Positions 46,920-56,600 of a stretch of DNA of 64,000 nucleotides are shown here, in pieces. The stretch is from Armillaria gallica. Lineage: Eukaryota > Basidiomycota > Agaricomycetes > Agaricales > Physalacriaceae. How positions within the stretch are numbered: position 1 is the stretch's first letter; every line of letters begins with the position of its first letter. The position numbers were made by a program, and so were the translations under genes. The notes beneath the pieces were generated by a model. It was not told the DNA's origin. It did no database searches and saw nothing but the letters and a program-made list of their open reading frames with translations. The DNA lies in contig JBANDB010000010.1 of assembly GCA_037576215.1 (NCBI GenBank), positions 2,356,001 to 2,420,000 on the forward strand, given 5' to 3'.

Positions 46920-48452
46920 TTACTGCTCGGTGCTGTCTTTTACCTCCTCAATTGTTGAATCTGTCTTTGGCGCCACGTTGTTCCAGTAATAGGCGTATCG
47001 TCGAAGCGCTTCCTCCTTCGTCTTGGGCCGTTTGGGGCAGTCCCTTTTAAAGTGCCCGATTTGGCTGCACCCAAAGCATCTGGCCTTGGTGCGTACTGCG
47101 TCAATATCCATGGGTTTGCCCTGCCCTCCGTAAGTCGTGCCAGTTCCCGTTACCTTCTCTGGGATACCGCTCTACTGCTGCTGGTTCCCCTTCTGTGTTG
47201 GGGTCGTATTCATCTTGGCTTGCTGCTTCCATTCTGCTACCTTTCCCCCACACTGTTCTGCCTTTTTTGTCCTCCAGTTATGATCGATACGAAGTATCTG
47301 CTGTTTCCATTCCTGGTAAGAGCTGGGGACATCTGCGTCTGATGCGTAAATGATGTCCTTTGCTGACGATTGGCATGCCTTCTTCACTTGAGCCACCATC
47401 ATCATATCGATGTCTAAGATGCCTGCTTCGAACGCTAACGACTCGAATTGCTGGAAGAACAGGTCGCCGTCAGGGAAATGGCTTTGCCGGAGCGCTTCCC
47501 ATTGGGCAAACTTGATCTCGGCGTTGGCGTCCTTCCAAAACCTCCGTCTAACCTCGTCAACGAATTCTTCGTAGGGCGGATAAAGCTGGAAGCCGTGGCC
47601 ATCTCTCCCCAGTCCTCGCGCGCACAATTCCCACCACACTTGTGCCTCCTTGGTGAAGCGCAATACGCAGAAGATCACCTTGTGCGGGTGGTGATAGAAG
47701 TGTTGGTTGAATACCGAGAAATACATGTCGCACTGGGAGAAGAATCAAGCAATATCGTTGGAGTTGCCATTGAAGTTCTCAGGTATCTTGACCATCTCAG
47801 GTTTCAATGACGACCACGGTCCTAGGTTGGCCGGGTCAAGAACCCATGGGGCTGGGGGATCCAGTGGCCCTGGCGGTGGAGGGTAGCAAGGCGGTGCCCA
47901 TCGTCGAGGGGCGGGAGGCGGAGGCAGCGGCAAGTCTGGTGGTCCAGGCGGTGGTTGTGGCTTGCTAGGCGGTTGGACGGGTACCTGAGATGCGTTTGAT
48001 GGTCCTGCACCATCGCCGGATATTGCAGCGGCAAAGAGTTGGGATGTTTTCTGCGTGTCTGGTGGGCCGTACCCACGGGGGTATGCGTAGCTCGGTTGTG
48101 TGGGTGCGTAGCCTGGTTCCCATCTCGGGTAGTCAGGCACGGCAGCCTGTCATGGGGGAACCTGTGGTTCGTCATCCATTGGTTCTGGTGTGTACATAAT
48201 CGGGGGTAGGTCCAACGTGGGTCGTTGATATCGAGCCGGTACCTCGATCTGGCAGTCGTGATGGATCATGTTGTAGGCGGTGCAGGCAAAATGGGTAGCT
48301 TCCTCCTTAAGGATATACTCCATTCCGTAATGGCTATAGTCCATTCCGGCTGGGGTTATGGCCCAATCTGGATCTTCCAATAATTCTCTTCGGAAATGAT
48401 TAAATAACTCTTTTAGGGATGCCCGGACTAGTACAGCGGGGGTCTGGACCAA
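46920..48452 (-). pseudogene. Chromovirus gag (three in-frame stops)
   Basis: The frame runs from VQTPAVLVRASLKELF through a Pro-rich region to the gag core (QHFYHHPHKVIFCVLRFTKE) and the CCHC knuckle CFGCSQIGHFKRDC (about 47037-47078). It ends STEQ-stop at 46920-46922. In-frame stops are TGA at 48150-48152 and 47745-47747 (both where CGA fits) and TAG at 47172-47174 (CAG expected, not a CpG). The gag protein would package element RNA. The pol frame overlaps in -1. Confidence 0.8.
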
Positions 48453-48453
48453 T

Positions 48454-49611
48454 TTACCTGTCGATAGGAGGTAAAGGGCCCTCGCAATGGTTATCGGGGT
48501 GGTCGGCCGGGGGAGTGTTCAGGACGACTGGTGTCGGGACAGGGCTGGGGGAGGGGCTCCTTCCAATGATGCCGTTGACATATTCTTCGGCGGGGAGTAC
48601 CTCGGTTCTGGAGCTACTGGCGGTATGGTATACTGTCTCTCCTCGGTCATCGATACTGGGGTGGTCGCTTGCCTTGGCATCGATCCTCCTGAACTCTGCG
48701 ATTCGCTCTGCCTCTCTCCTCCTTCTCTCATGGTCGTACCAGTTGAGTCCCTGTTCATCGACCTGATACCGCTCATCGAACTCTTCTGCGACAGCGATCG
48801 CCGACCTTGGGGGCTCCCTCCTTCGTCTTGGGATGGCGAGCCTGTCTGGCGTGTCTGGTGTTCCTTGAGAGGGAAACTCGGGTGTTGAAGACTGTGTACT
48901 GGCGACTGGGGGGGTGGGAGGTCGTGTTGTGATTTGTACTGGGGTATCCCAATAGCGAGGGACAGCATAGGGATTTGGGTGGTAGGGGAAGAAGGCGCTG
49001 ACGGGGAGATTGAGGTTGTCCCAGACGAGGTCGAGCTCGGAAGTGGAACCGACACGTATCTCATAAGCGTCGGGGGCGACTGCTGGTATCCTGCTACCCC
49101 CAGGACAACCGCTGGTAGGTTGCTCTGCGGCTGGGGATGCGCTTGGGCCTGCTTGCCCCATGCCCAGTCGGACGAGGTACCTTGCCAGGTCTGCAGCGGT
49201 TGGAACGTCTCGTGTTGCTGGATGGGGGGTAGCGCCGGCAGACGAGTGGCGCGAGGGATTGGTTGGAGAAATCTGGATAAAGGGGAGTCTTGCTCCGGCA
49301 GAGCCTCCATCACTTCCTTCCTGAATGCCAACTTCCATCTCCCCAGGAATGTTTTCCTCGTCTCTGTCGATGCTAGAGTGCTCGTCGACTGCTGGGGCTC
49401 TGTTTGGTAAGGGTGGGTAGAGGTGGGCCGGTGGTGGCTGCTGTGGAAGGACATAGTTTATGGGCGGTGGGGGAAACCAGTTATTGTTCCATTGGATTCG
49501 GGGTTGTACTCTGTAATGAAATAGGATTGCTAGTACAATGGCAGCCGCGAAGAGCGCTGTGCCCACTGCAAGGTAGACCACGGATAATAGAATATTGAGT
49601 GTTGTCGTCAT
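48454..49611 (-). CDS. Chromovirus extra ORF with N-terminal membrane helix
   Basis: From ATG at 49611 it reads MTTTLNILLSVVY followed by a clear membrane segment (VGTALFAAAIVLAILF). About 340 polar, Pro-rich residues ending GPLPPIDR follow. It sits directly after the primer-binding site and before gag, in a different frame from gag. The boundary CAGGTAAAT could be a splice donor or the site of an indel, so the ORF may once have been the N-terminus of gag. A membrane-spanning N-terminus is unusual for Gypsy gag. I do not know its role. Confidence 0.5.
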   Translation of the reverse strand: MTTTLNILLSVVYLAVGTALFAAAIVLAILFHYRVQPRIQWNNNWFPPPPINYVLPQQPPPAHLYPPLPNRAPAVDEHSSIDRDEENIPGEMEVGIQEGSDGGSAGARLPFIQISPTNPSRHSSAGATPHPATRDVPTAADLARYLVRLGMGQAGPSASPAAEQPTSGCPGGSRIPAVAPDAYEIRVGSTSELDLVWDNLNLPVSAFFPYHPNPYAVPRYWDTPVQITTRPPTPPVASTQSSTPEFPSQGTPDTPDRLAIPRRRREPPRSAIAVAEEFDERYQVDEQGLNWYDHERRRREAERIAEFRRIDAKASDHPSIDDRGETVYHTASSSRTEVLPAEEYVNGIIGRSPSPSPVPTPVVLNTPPADHPDNHCEGPLPPIDR

Positions 49612-49641
49612 CTGTTGGCTCCAGTTAAGGAGCAAGGGTGA

Positions 49642-49654
49642 AGCCTCGAACTAA
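49642..49654 (-). other. Primer-binding site, self-priming type
   Basis: TTAGTTCGAGGCT, one base inside the 5' LTR boundary, is complementary to AGCCTTGAACTAA within the LTR (minus-strand sense, 49799-49811) with one G:U pair. That segment starts about 33 bases after the start of the TATA-like motif, where the transcript should begin. This fits priming by the element's own RNA 5' end, as established for Tf1. No tRNA 3'-end complement (TGG...) is found at the boundary. Confidence 0.6.
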
Positions 49655-49655
49655 T

Positions 49656-50057
49656 TATTAGACCTGAACTCCTATCAATGATAAACACCAGCTGTCTCGC
49701 GTTCGGGCAGTCACCGATGCGATCGTTTATAGGTGATTCGGCTAAGTTCTTTTAGCTCTCAGCGAGGAATTAAGCGATAGATTCAGTATGGATTAAAGTT
49801 AGTTCAAGGCTGGCGTACATGCAGTGAGAACTACTACTTAAATATGAAAAGCTAGGGTCTAAACATAAGGCATTCGTGAGTGGTCGATAACAAAGTACAA
49901 GGACTTGGAGCCGTAGCACGCCATAGCGAAGCAGGGGCGTGGAGATGCAAGAGATAACATGGGAACGTTGCGGAGTCTCCCCTATAGATGGTGGCCCGGT
50001 CGGTCTGGTGTAAGAGATAAGATAAGATAAAAGGAAAAAAGTGAATAAATCGTAACA
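49656..50057 (-). repeat. 5' LTR of the chromovirus (402 bp)
   Basis: It contains a TATA-like TATTTAA (minus strand, 49838-49844) about 27 bases before a predicted transcript start at 49811. It matches the other LTR except at 49700, 49872, 49938, 49949, 50006 and 50007. Confidence 0.9.
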
Positions 50058-50600
50058 CTTTTGCTCAAAGTGAACTGTTTCAGGTAGACAAAGGTCCAGC
50101 AATTGGCATCTTGTTAGAACTCTCGCACTTCACTATCAATCAAAAGCACTAAATCATGTTTTTCAGAGCTTCCTTCACCTCTACAACCACAAGGTTGACT
50201 ATGGAGACCTCTGTGTAAGCTGATACTGCACCTCAGACAAATGACATCTAATAAATTTTGATAAAACGGTCCCTCCAACATCTACTGCAGCAACTGCCTC
50301 ATCATCATCAAAACATGATCACACAGCTGCTGTCATAGCTGTTGTCTTCAGCAGCATCATTTTTCTGGTTCTAACTGCCACATCTGTTTTCATATGGTGA
50401 TACCACAAGCATCGCAAAATTGTGCACCAGGGCACCTTCTCTACAAACTTTGATGATGAAAGACAACACATCCCATCCATGCCCACCTTCCTGAACAACC
50501 TTGATGAAAGGGAATTTAGAGCCTCACCAGCCTCACTGAGTGATCACTCATTTGATGAGCCTCCACTACCATATTCGTCATTCATTAGGGAATGATTCTT
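50058..50600 (+). pseudogene. Membrane-protein gene, copy D, 3' half
   Basis: It continues exon 4 after the retroelement (CTTTTGCTCAAAGTG), then the stalk region with a GTAAGC intron and the helix and tail exon. Where copy C has TGG CGA CAC CGC, this copy has TGG TGA TAC CAC: three CpG losses, one of which makes a stop. The tail end (CCACTACCATATTCGTCATTC) is still recognisable. Confidence 0.85.
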
Positions 50601-50756
50601 GTAATTAGGAGCCTCGACATTATGATGATGCAACTTTGAAAACTGGCTGAGGTTTTAGAATACAAAATGGTGATTGCAGGTATCATTACAGAAGTGTCAA
50701 TCTCCAATTCCTGCAAGTTTATACATGAAGATGGTCCCTGCTGATATGTGTCTGTA

Positions 50757-51807
50757 GGTCTATCTGGCTGCAATAGTTGACTATGTGGATGATGATATTG
50801 TCTGCACATTTGCAGCCTTTCTGGACTTCTGCTATCTGGTTTGGTGGTCTGATATTGATGAGAACACACTTCACTCTATCTTGGAGGCTGTTGATTGCTT
50901 CCATCACCATCACCAGATTTTCATTACTACAGGTGTTCACAATGATTTCAACCTTCCATGCCAGCATGCTATAATCTATTATGTGCAGCATATTATAGAA
51001 TTTGGTGTCCCCAATGGCCTGTGCTCATCAATAACCAAATCCCATCACATCACCACAGTCGAAAAGCCCTGGTGTTGTTCAAATTGCTACCAGGCTCTTA
51101 GCCAAATGCTCCTGACTAATCAATGGTTGGACAAGCTCAACGCTTTACATTCTGAGCTTGTTCAACATGGTCGAATCCCTTCCACTCATGCACTGCCTCC
51201 TGATCCATTTGAAACAGGTGATGAGGACAGCGGCCCAATTGATGATGAACGTCTTTTAGCACAGGTCTATTGGGTGCAAACACAAGGTATGATATTAGTA
51301 TTTGTGTTACTGTCCAGGCTGAGTCTGGTTTTAGAGCACATTGATGTACTTGCAGGGTACATTAGACAGCCACTACTGATGGAGCTTACCCACTGATTTC
51401 TCTATGAGCAGCTGTATGATGTCCTGGCAGACATCACTGATATTGACATGTGCCCATATATCAATTCTAATGTATATGTGTATCACTCAGCAGTCGCATG
51501 CTTTTATGCACCAAGTGATATATCTGGTATCTGTGGTATGAATTGAGAGCGAGTGCACTCAACACCATCATGGTATGGACATGTACTATACTGGGATTGC
51601 ACATTTGTTGTAGAGAATGAGAATAAGGCTGGATTCTGGGGAATGAGTGTCATTCGTGTCCTATTGTTCTTTTCATTTGTATATGATGGTGTTGAATATC
51701 CATGTGCACTTGTCCACTGGTTCAAGAAGCATGGACAACAGCCTGACATGATAACAGGCATGTGGATTGTCAAGCCGGTGATACACTTGGTATCAGGCTA
51801 CCTGTAG
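50757..51807 (+). pseudogene. Plavaka-type (CACTA-like) transposase relic
   Basis: Two adjacent frames carry the conserved order of basidiomycete Plavaka ORFs. First come VYLAAIVDYV, AAFLDFCYLVWWSDIDENTL, FNLPCQHAIIYYV, FGVPNGLCSSIT and QMLLTNQWLDKL. Then come VYHSAVACFYAPSDISGICG, a TGA where CGA fits, and FSFVYDGVEYPCALVHWF with GMWIVKP. The N-terminal part and the terminal repeats are not found nearby. The decay is of the CpG type, and Arg codons in family-conserved positions have become Trp, Cys or His. Confidence 0.7.
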
Positions 51808-52894
51808 ATTTTGCGAATTTCTATCAAATAGCACAGTCTACAAGTGGTACAGAGAGCTATAGTGAAGGCTTTACACTGATAGCTAGTATACTACATAAGA
51901 TAGTGAGCAATACAGTATCAGAACAGACTTAGAAGCGACATCTAGATGAGTCAACTCTATAAGCCTTCAACACTGAATGCTATTCCCTGCCCAAAACAAG
52001 ACTAGTTACAGTCGGAACCAAGGGACACATCAAGATGGGTTACAAACCTAAAGCAGAACACAGAAGGACTAGATTACTCATCATCTCGACAACCTGAATG
52101 AACCTAGAAGAGAATCGCTAAGTCCACAATGGTTCACAATGTGAAATGAACTTAGTCTAGAACACAAACAAACTTGGAATAACTGAATAACTGGTGCTTG
52201 GTGCTGAGATAGCTAAAGATCATGCAGTGATCAAAGCAAATACAATCTCAGTCCAACAATTGATCATGATCGGTGGTTACATTCTCGAAATACTGTGCAA
52301 TTCATAGTATTGAATAGGAATCCACATGGCAAGGCATGAAGGAGAAGCAAGGAGTTCCTATGGACCATTAGGACACTCCTCAGCAATAGAATGACTGCTA
52401 GTCATTCCGTCCAACTGAATAGAAACCTCAGAATGGCGCAATCCTTGTAAATTAATTACTCATCGTTTGTATTGATACCCAAAGCTCATACCATAATTAC
52501 TTTTAGATACAAGCTCCTATACCTAGACTAGAAATCATATAAATTAGCAGCAACTAGATGCATAACGGCAGGAAAGCATTCCCCTGCATTTGTGCTAGTA
52601 GCCTTATAGCTACCTAATCAATCACTGGTTTTAATTGCATATCCTCAACTGAAGTGAATTAAGTTTACCAAGTCAACCTCAAAAGGGCGGCTATAAGTAA
52701 TCTAGAAGAACTAAGTAGGAAGAAGAGTCATCCCTGCGTTTGCGCCTTGCTAGTTAATTGAACTGCTCTGCATACAAAGGCCTCATGCTCCCTCACCGAC
52801 TAAAGTGATCTAGATGTGCTAAGTCGACCACAGACTGAAGATGTTGCCTAGTTGAAGTGAAATAAGCCTTAGAATGCTTTAAGTTCAAATAGTT

Positions 52895-53090
52895 AATGAG
52901 TCAGTGTACTCTAGAGTCTGTGTACTCTTTGCAAGTCTCGTACTTGAAGCCAAGACCTGTGTGTTCTTTGTAGAGTCTGTGTACTCTTTGTAGAACTTTG
53001 GTTCTTTGTTGCAAGTGTGTGTGCTTGTGTTGTAATCGAGTCTGTGTACTCCAGAGCAATTATGCTCTTTGTAGACCTCTAGGTCTTTGA
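52895..53090. repeat. Degenerate tandem repeat
   Basis: Irregular copies of GAGTCTGTGTACTCTTTGTA over about 200 bases; non-coding. The wider stretch 51808-53897 has no supported gene. Similar segments near 52570 and 52720 (CCCTGC-TTTG-GC... TAGCTA) suggest further internal duplication. Confidence 0.5.
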
Positions 53091-53347
53091 TTGTTCGATT
53101 GTTAAAAGCTTGTCTAGTTAAAGCCTTACCAGCTCTCCTAGACAAAGTTGTTTCAAGTCTAAGCCACTCAAATTATACCTTACAAACCCCCACGTCCATA
53201 TACCTTGCTATCGTGATTAGTGTATCTTGTGTAAACACTTCTAGATTTGAATCAAAGTTGTTTTGAAACAAACCCAATTGATTATTGATATCTAAGTACA
53301 CCACGAGTGCTTCTACCATACTCACCCTCGAACGTAATATTGGTGAT

Positions 53348-53371
53348 TGTGTGTGTGTGTGTGTGTGTGTG
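53348..53371. repeat. (TG)n microsatellite
   Basis: Twelve TG dinucleotides in a row. Confidence 0.95.
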
Positions 53372-53897
53372 ATTTAGTATCTAGATTGACGATCTAGACA
53401 CTTGTTTCATTTGCATGCTGCCCGTTACCGAGCACATCACTGGATTATTGGGGGAGGGACCAACGACCGTGGGTTAGTGTGGTTCACCTGGATTCTTTAG
53501 TTCATGGTGCACATCTTCTTCCAGTCTTTGGACATTGGCCTATGCCACTGAATTTTCACTACTCCTACTCTCTAGATTGTTTCCAAGCTTTCTATGTAAA
53601 TAAGTACATTGATCATCATTCAAATGAAATAGTATTTTAAAGTGCAATCAAGATATAATAAGCCAAGCCAATATGAGTGTCTGAGAATCATTGAGAGTTT
53701 GAACTGCTCAGAAAGTTCATTTCAAAAAGATTACACCAAAGCAGAATTGAATCTATGCCCAACCCAAAACACATTTACAGTACACTACACAACCATTCAA
53801 CCATGCTCTGATGTATACAGGCATGATATGTATAATAAGGCAGATACGCATGGGTGAGCATGGCATTGCATGACCTGAAACTCCATATACCAGCTAC

Positions 53898-54525
53898 TAG
53901 TCTGGCCATGGTCCGGTCCAGGACCCTGTGAACCTGGTCTGAACCTGAGCCAAACCCACAGGTTCAGGTTTGGCACAGCCACATAGATCCAGGTTCGAGG
54001 TTTGGGCAAGATTGGCAGGGTGCACCAGGTCCGAATCTCAAACTTGTAGGGGGTATTCATGCAATCTTTTTCAACTTTTTAGTGCCATTTTAAGCTTATA
54101 TTTCTTGTATTATATTAGTATTATAGCATATTATTTGTAACTTAACCTGTAGACTCAATGAATCAATGATGATGCAACCTCTGGCAATCTTAAAGATGAT
54201 ATTGCCAGTGATGACATCATACTAAAAAATGACATATAAACAAATTCCTTCACATCCAGCCTTTGTACAGGTATATAGCAAAACATAAGTATTGTAATAT
54301 ATAGATATAATATAATATCCTTCTCTAGTATCATTCCATACCTCTGCAGAGCATCCTGCCCATGTGCCCACTGTTGGAGGTTCAAACCTGGTCCACACCT
54401 GAACCAGACCTGAACCTCAGGTTCAGTCATGTGACTGGACTGAACTGGACCTGAACCCCAGGTCCAGGTTCAAGGTTCAGCAAAATCTGCCCAAACCTGC
54501 ACCAAACCGGACCCCGGCCAGACTA
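53898..54525. mobile_element. Non-autonomous DNA transposon with inverted repeats, hAT-like
   Basis: The left end TAGTCTGGCCATGGTCCGGT and the inverted right end TAGTCTGGCCGGGGTCCGGT match closely. Both subterminal regions are packed with AGGTTCAGG/CCTGAACCT motifs in both orientations, a feature of hAT-type ends. CCAGC flanks the element on both sides (53890-53894 and 54526-54530), with three extra bases on the left, so the target duplication is not settled. The AT-rich interior has no transposase. Confidence 0.65.
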
Positions 54526-55884
54526 CCAGCCATGCTTGTCATGCAAACCATAGGGATGCAAACTTACTGATGAGGACCAGGCCTCTAATACCTTCTAATT
54601 AACAAGAATACTATAGTAGTAGACAGCACATATTGTAATATATACTATAATTATAGTAGGGCATAATTAAATTTTCCTCCTATGATTATTGCCATGCCCA
54701 GAACGTTGATGAGCCTCCAGGCTCTGTATGCTCAGAATTCATGGATTTATCCATCCATCACCCAATATCTTCAAAATGACTCTATAATCCCCACATACTC
54801 CATAACACTGCCAACTCTCAATAATACCATGGATTTTCACAGTATATGCCACAAACATTCAGATACAGTCCTAAAACTGTGACATCCACTCCTCATGCAC
54901 TCCGTTATCCTTCCCAGCTCGCCTCGCATCACAATTACTGTATCCCATCATGGCAAGGCACCTTTTATTGACAATCATCCTAAAACAGAGTTGCTACATC
55001 ACTCAGAAGCACCTAGTTGATGTGCCCATCAATCATTTAATGAAATGACGTGATTGACACGAGTACCCTTCCAGCTATGATAATTACAGCCACGGCAACT
55101 ACAGACTGTGTTTACTAAGGCTGTTACAGTGCCAAGACCTCAAATTATTGTTGACACAAGTATACACCTCAGCATGGCAACTGCAGCTCAATAATCCGCA
55201 GCTAAACAGCACCTCATGATCTGCTCATCACTCAATAAAACCACACAGTTTGCATCCATACATGGCAACATCGAGGACTTGCTGTTACTTTAGAACCACT
55301 GATTCCATATGTTTACTATGGCTATTACAAAAGCCAAGGACTTACAGCCTTACTAAGGCTCTGATGAATATTTTATTTATAAAATCATACTTATAGTATA
55401 AAAAATAGGTAGAAACCACATTTTTAGAGCTAGTTCTTATCCAGTCAACAAGGCTATGACATTACTAGTCAGCTACAGTTACTCCAAGTTATCCCTCACC
55501 ATTTGCTTTACTCCTAACATTGTTGGTTGGCTCATATATTGCATCAATACACAAAATCTTGCATCAATAACTTGCTTTTGTCTTTTAATGCCACAACATC
55601 ACATCACTTTCACCACATAGGATTGTTTCATCGCTTTCACCTTCTACATCGCCATTGTTTTTATTGCCCAGTTCAGTATTGCCTCCATGTAGGCCCAGTT
55701 CAGCACCATTCTCTATAGGATCACCCTCATCTTCACCATTGTTCAGAGTTGCTGTGCATCTATTGCTGCTGCACCCCACTCAGCACCTCAGTTACCATGA
55801 TTTCTGCCAGTTTCTGTATGTTTATTGCTATTGTTTCAACTCACAATATTAGGTACACCCAAAGCCATGTTTACTAGGCTATTT

Positions 55885-56010
55885 TGATGTCTTCCAGTCC
55901 ATCCCTACAATTTCTAGTCCATCCCCACCATTTCCAGAGCATTGCAACAATTTCTAGTCCCTCCCCACAATTTCTATTCCTTCCCACAATTTCTAGCATA
56001 TTGCTACGAT
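55885..56010. repeat. Degenerate minisatellite, unit about 20 bp
   Basis: Five or more imperfect copies of CCATCCCCACAATTTCTAGT. Non-coding and inside the CpG-poor block. The wider stretch 54526-56600 has no supported gene. Confidence 0.6.
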
Positions 56011-56600
56011 TTTTAGATCCATTTTTGTGATCTCTAGACTGTTTTTGCAGTTTCTATCATGGTTTCTTGGTATTCAAGTCATACCAGATTCCTTCCCATC
56101 TCATTTATCAAGATCCTTCCCAGCTTACAGCTAACGTCTATTAGTACTCCTTGACCAAGAGTACTACTTCACTGAATGAAAACTCACAGTGTATCTTGCA
56201 TTATAGAGGAATTGACTGCACGGAGGTGCACTGAACCACTCACACACACATTACCTTGATTGCTGTGTTGCTACGTTAATTGCCTAAGCTCTCTCTGAGT
56301 TTTGGGTGTTGCCGTTGCCATGGAAGTCTAGGCTCATCAATGTTGTGTGCTCTCGCTCACACTGAAGGCAGGTCTCAGCCCTCACCACACACCTGTATCA
56401 ATTTAATAATACTGTCCTATTTTATTCAATTCGAATGTCACAAGTCACAGAAAAGTCATTTGTATTCGGAAAATAGCCCCCTGTCACAGGTCACCTCAGG
56501 GGTATTCAGCAAGGTCTCAAGGTCATAAAAGTATTTCTTACAAAAATTGGCTTAAAAGTAGGTAGTTTTTACAAAATTTGTGCTTCTGTGCATGTATACT

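Larger units (their letters stand above)
41633..50057 (-). mobile_element. Ty3/Gypsy chromovirus, complete but inactivated, 8425 bp
   Basis: It is bounded by two 402-bp LTRs and flanked by a 5-bp target duplication CTTTT (41628-41632 and 50058-50062). Read on the minus strand the LTR begins TGTTACG and ends CTAATA. The order is: extra membrane-helix ORF, gag with zinc knuckle, then protease, reverse transcriptase, RNase H, integrase and chromodomain in pol. The coding frames carry seven in-frame stops, six of them TGA at expected CGA codons. The LTRs differ at six positions (about 98.5% identical), so the insertion is much younger than the surrounding CpG-poor block. Confidence 0.95.
50601..56600. 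other. CpG-depleted block, right part
   Basis: The same composition as 38320-41632. In 51001-51960 I counted only about ten CpG by eye, where about 40 would be expected from base composition. It contains a Plavaka relic, an inverted-repeat element, a microsatellite and degenerate tandem repeats. I see no intact gene. Confidence 0.7.

Noticed and set aside
48519..49454. 311-codon minus-strand frame overlapping the extra ORF of the chromovirus
   Set aside because: Alternative frame of the same Pro/Ser-rich DNA; the frame with the membrane helix starts with ATG right after the primer-binding site and is preferred.
52895..53090. CRISPR-like array
   Set aside because: Irregular, degenerate tandem copies without constant spacers, in a eukaryotic genome.
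38320..56600. Classical RIP (CpA to TpA) as the cause of decay
   Set aside because: CpA and TpG are abundant rather than depleted; the changes are at CpG, so methyl-CpG deamination or CpG-type RIP fits better.
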